This document shows, piece by piece, positions 5,398 to 6,272 of a stretch of DNA of 6,272 nt. Made by a program: the position numbers and the translations under genes. The stretch spans positions 1-6,272 of the forward strand of contig JACCZQ010000140.1 in NCBI GenBank assembly GCA_013695905.1. Direction: 5' to 3'. The notes below the pieces were generated by a model. It worked only from the letters and a program-made list of their open reading frames with translations, searched no databases and was not told the origin of the DNA. Each line of letters starts with the position of its first letter. Within the stretch, counting starts at the first letter, position 1. This stretch comes from Chthoniobacterales bacterium. Its GTDB lineage: Bacteria; Verrucomicrobiota; Verrucomicrobiia; Chthoniobacterales; UBA10450.

Positions 5398-6272
5398 GTG
5401 GAGAATCCATTCCGCTCCCGCTCACCCTCGTGGCTGAAACTCCTCGGCTCTGCCGCTTTGGGTGGGTTCGCCACGCTCGTCGTCGCCCGCAATTTCTTTC
5501 CGGGCGAGAAGAAAATCGGGCAGCCGATCCGCGCGGATTACGGCCCGGACAGCGACACTTTCCTCCGCACGATGGGGCAGCTGCTTGGGCCTCCGGTCGC
5601 CGAGGGAAACCAGGTCACCGCCTACCAGAACGGCGACGCAATTTTCCCCGCAATGCTGGAGGGCATCCGCTCCGCCCGCCGCACCATCACCTTCGAGAAT
5701 TTTCTTTTTCGCAAAGGAGAAGTCTCCGATGCCTTCGCGCACGCGCTCGTGGAACGCGCGCGCGCCGGCGTGAAGGTCCATTTCCTGCAGGACGCACTCG
5801 GCTGCGATTGTCTTTGGGGCGACAGCATGAACCTGCTCCGCCGGTCGCCGGTCGAGCTGGAGATTTTTCGTTATATGCATCTCGCCTTCAATTTCCGCAC
5901 GCATCGCAAGCTCCTCGTCATCGATGGGCAGACCGGTTACATCGGCGGCACCGGCATCGCCGATGACTGGTTAGGCGACGGGAGGCTGCGCGGTTTCTGG
6001 CGCGATTCGCATTACCGTGTGGACGGACCGGCCGTCGGGCAGATGCAGCAAGCCTTCATGGATAATTGGCTGCAAACGCGCGCGGTGCTGCTCCACGGCG
6101 ATGCTTACTTCCCGAAAATCCCCGAAGCCGGCAAACAGAAGTGCCAGGTGTTCAAAAGCTCTGCCGGTGAAGGATCGGACAGCGCCCGCGTGATGCTGCT
6201 GCTCTCGCTCGCGGTCGCGCGAAAACACATCCGCATCGCCAACGCATACTTCATTCCCGACAAACTCTGTAT
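5398..6272 (+). CDS. Phospholipase D / cardiolipin synthase-like protein, N-terminal 291 codons (cut by right edge)
   Basis: The frame is open from the GTG at 5398 to the window end. An in-frame TAA at 5389-5391 rules out a longer start. After a basic N-terminus, residues 13-30 (LKLLGSAALGGFATLVVA) form a probable membrane anchor. The PLD domain follows: NGDAIFPAMLEGIRSARRTI (about 78-97), FENFLF (99-104), and the first HKD motif with His169, Lys171 and Asp176 in THRKLLVIDG. IGGTGIADDW follows at 182-191, and ANAYFIPDKL at 281-290 is the strand that normally precedes the second HKD region. The family forms cardiolipin or other phosphatidyl products by transphosphatidylation via a phospho-His intermediate at the membrane; domain order best fits a ClsB-like or related cardiolipin synthase. 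A second HKD motif is expected past the edge but is not seen. Other PLD-family hydrolases remain possible. Confidence 0.9.
   Translation, partial: MENPFRSRSPSWLKLLGSAALGGFATLVVARNFFPGEKKIGQPIRADYGPDSDTFLRTMGQLLGPPVAEGNQVTAYQNGDAIFPAMLEGIRSARRTITFENFLFRKGEVSDAFAHALVERARAGVKVHFLQDALGCDCLWGDSMNLLRRSPVELEIFRYMHLAFNFRTHRKLLVIDGQTGYIGGTGIADDWLGDGRLRGFWRDSHYRVDGPAVGQMQQAFMDNWLQTRAVLLHGDAYFPKIPEAGKQKCQVFKSSAGEGSDSARVMLLLSLAVARKHIRIANAYFIPDKLC

Noticed and set aside
5430..5966. Plus-strand ORF of 178 codons, and minus ORFs 5422-5904 and 5971-6228
   Set aside because: They lie in wrong frames over the phospholipase D gene, whose HKD motif and membrane anchor identify the true frame from 5398.

Overview
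This is a GC-rich bacterial segment (low-to-mid 60s % GC by eye). Coding density is fairly high, but two intergenic stretches are rich in palindromes. No ribosomal, tRNA or other marker gene is present, so the organism cannot be named. The gene repertoire, the GTAG-type palindromic repeats and the Crp-like remnant would fit Verrucomicrobiota or Acidobacteriota, but this is only an impression.

Layout, left to right. (1) 1-1671, minus strand: the first 557 codons of a large protein of unknown function, running off the left edge. (2) 1672-2330: about 660 bases with no convincing gene, several stem-loops and one tiny hydrophobic reading frame at 1768-1818 (minus). (3) 2331-2429, plus: a 32-residue ORF with a good ribosome binding site whose peptide looks like the extreme N-terminus of a cyclic-nucleotide-binding (Crp/Fnr-type) protein. 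Its stop lies two bases before the next start. (4) 2432-3382, plus: a tandem two-domain universal stress protein. (5) 3488-4183, plus: a TVP38/TMEM64 (VTT/DedA-like) membrane protein. (6) 4203-4431: three copies of a GTAG-headed palindromic repeat, two direct and one inverted, forming a REP/BIME-like cluster between convergent genes. (7) 4461-5297, minus: a classical short-chain dehydrogenase/reductase. (8) 5398-6272, plus: the first 291 codons of a membrane-anchored phospholipase D/cardiolipin-synthase-like protein, cut by the right edge after its first HKD motif.

How the genes fit together: the universal stress protein and the TVP38-type protein are co-directional, 105 bases apart, and may form one transcript. 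The dehydrogenase and the phospholipase D gene diverge from a 100-base spacer. Stress response and membrane-lipid functions recur here, but nothing shows they form one pathway. There is no clear defence system, CRISPR array, transposase or phage module. The most unusual elements are the REP-like cluster, the Crp-like remnant apparently coupled to the stress gene, and the large uncharacterised protein on the left.
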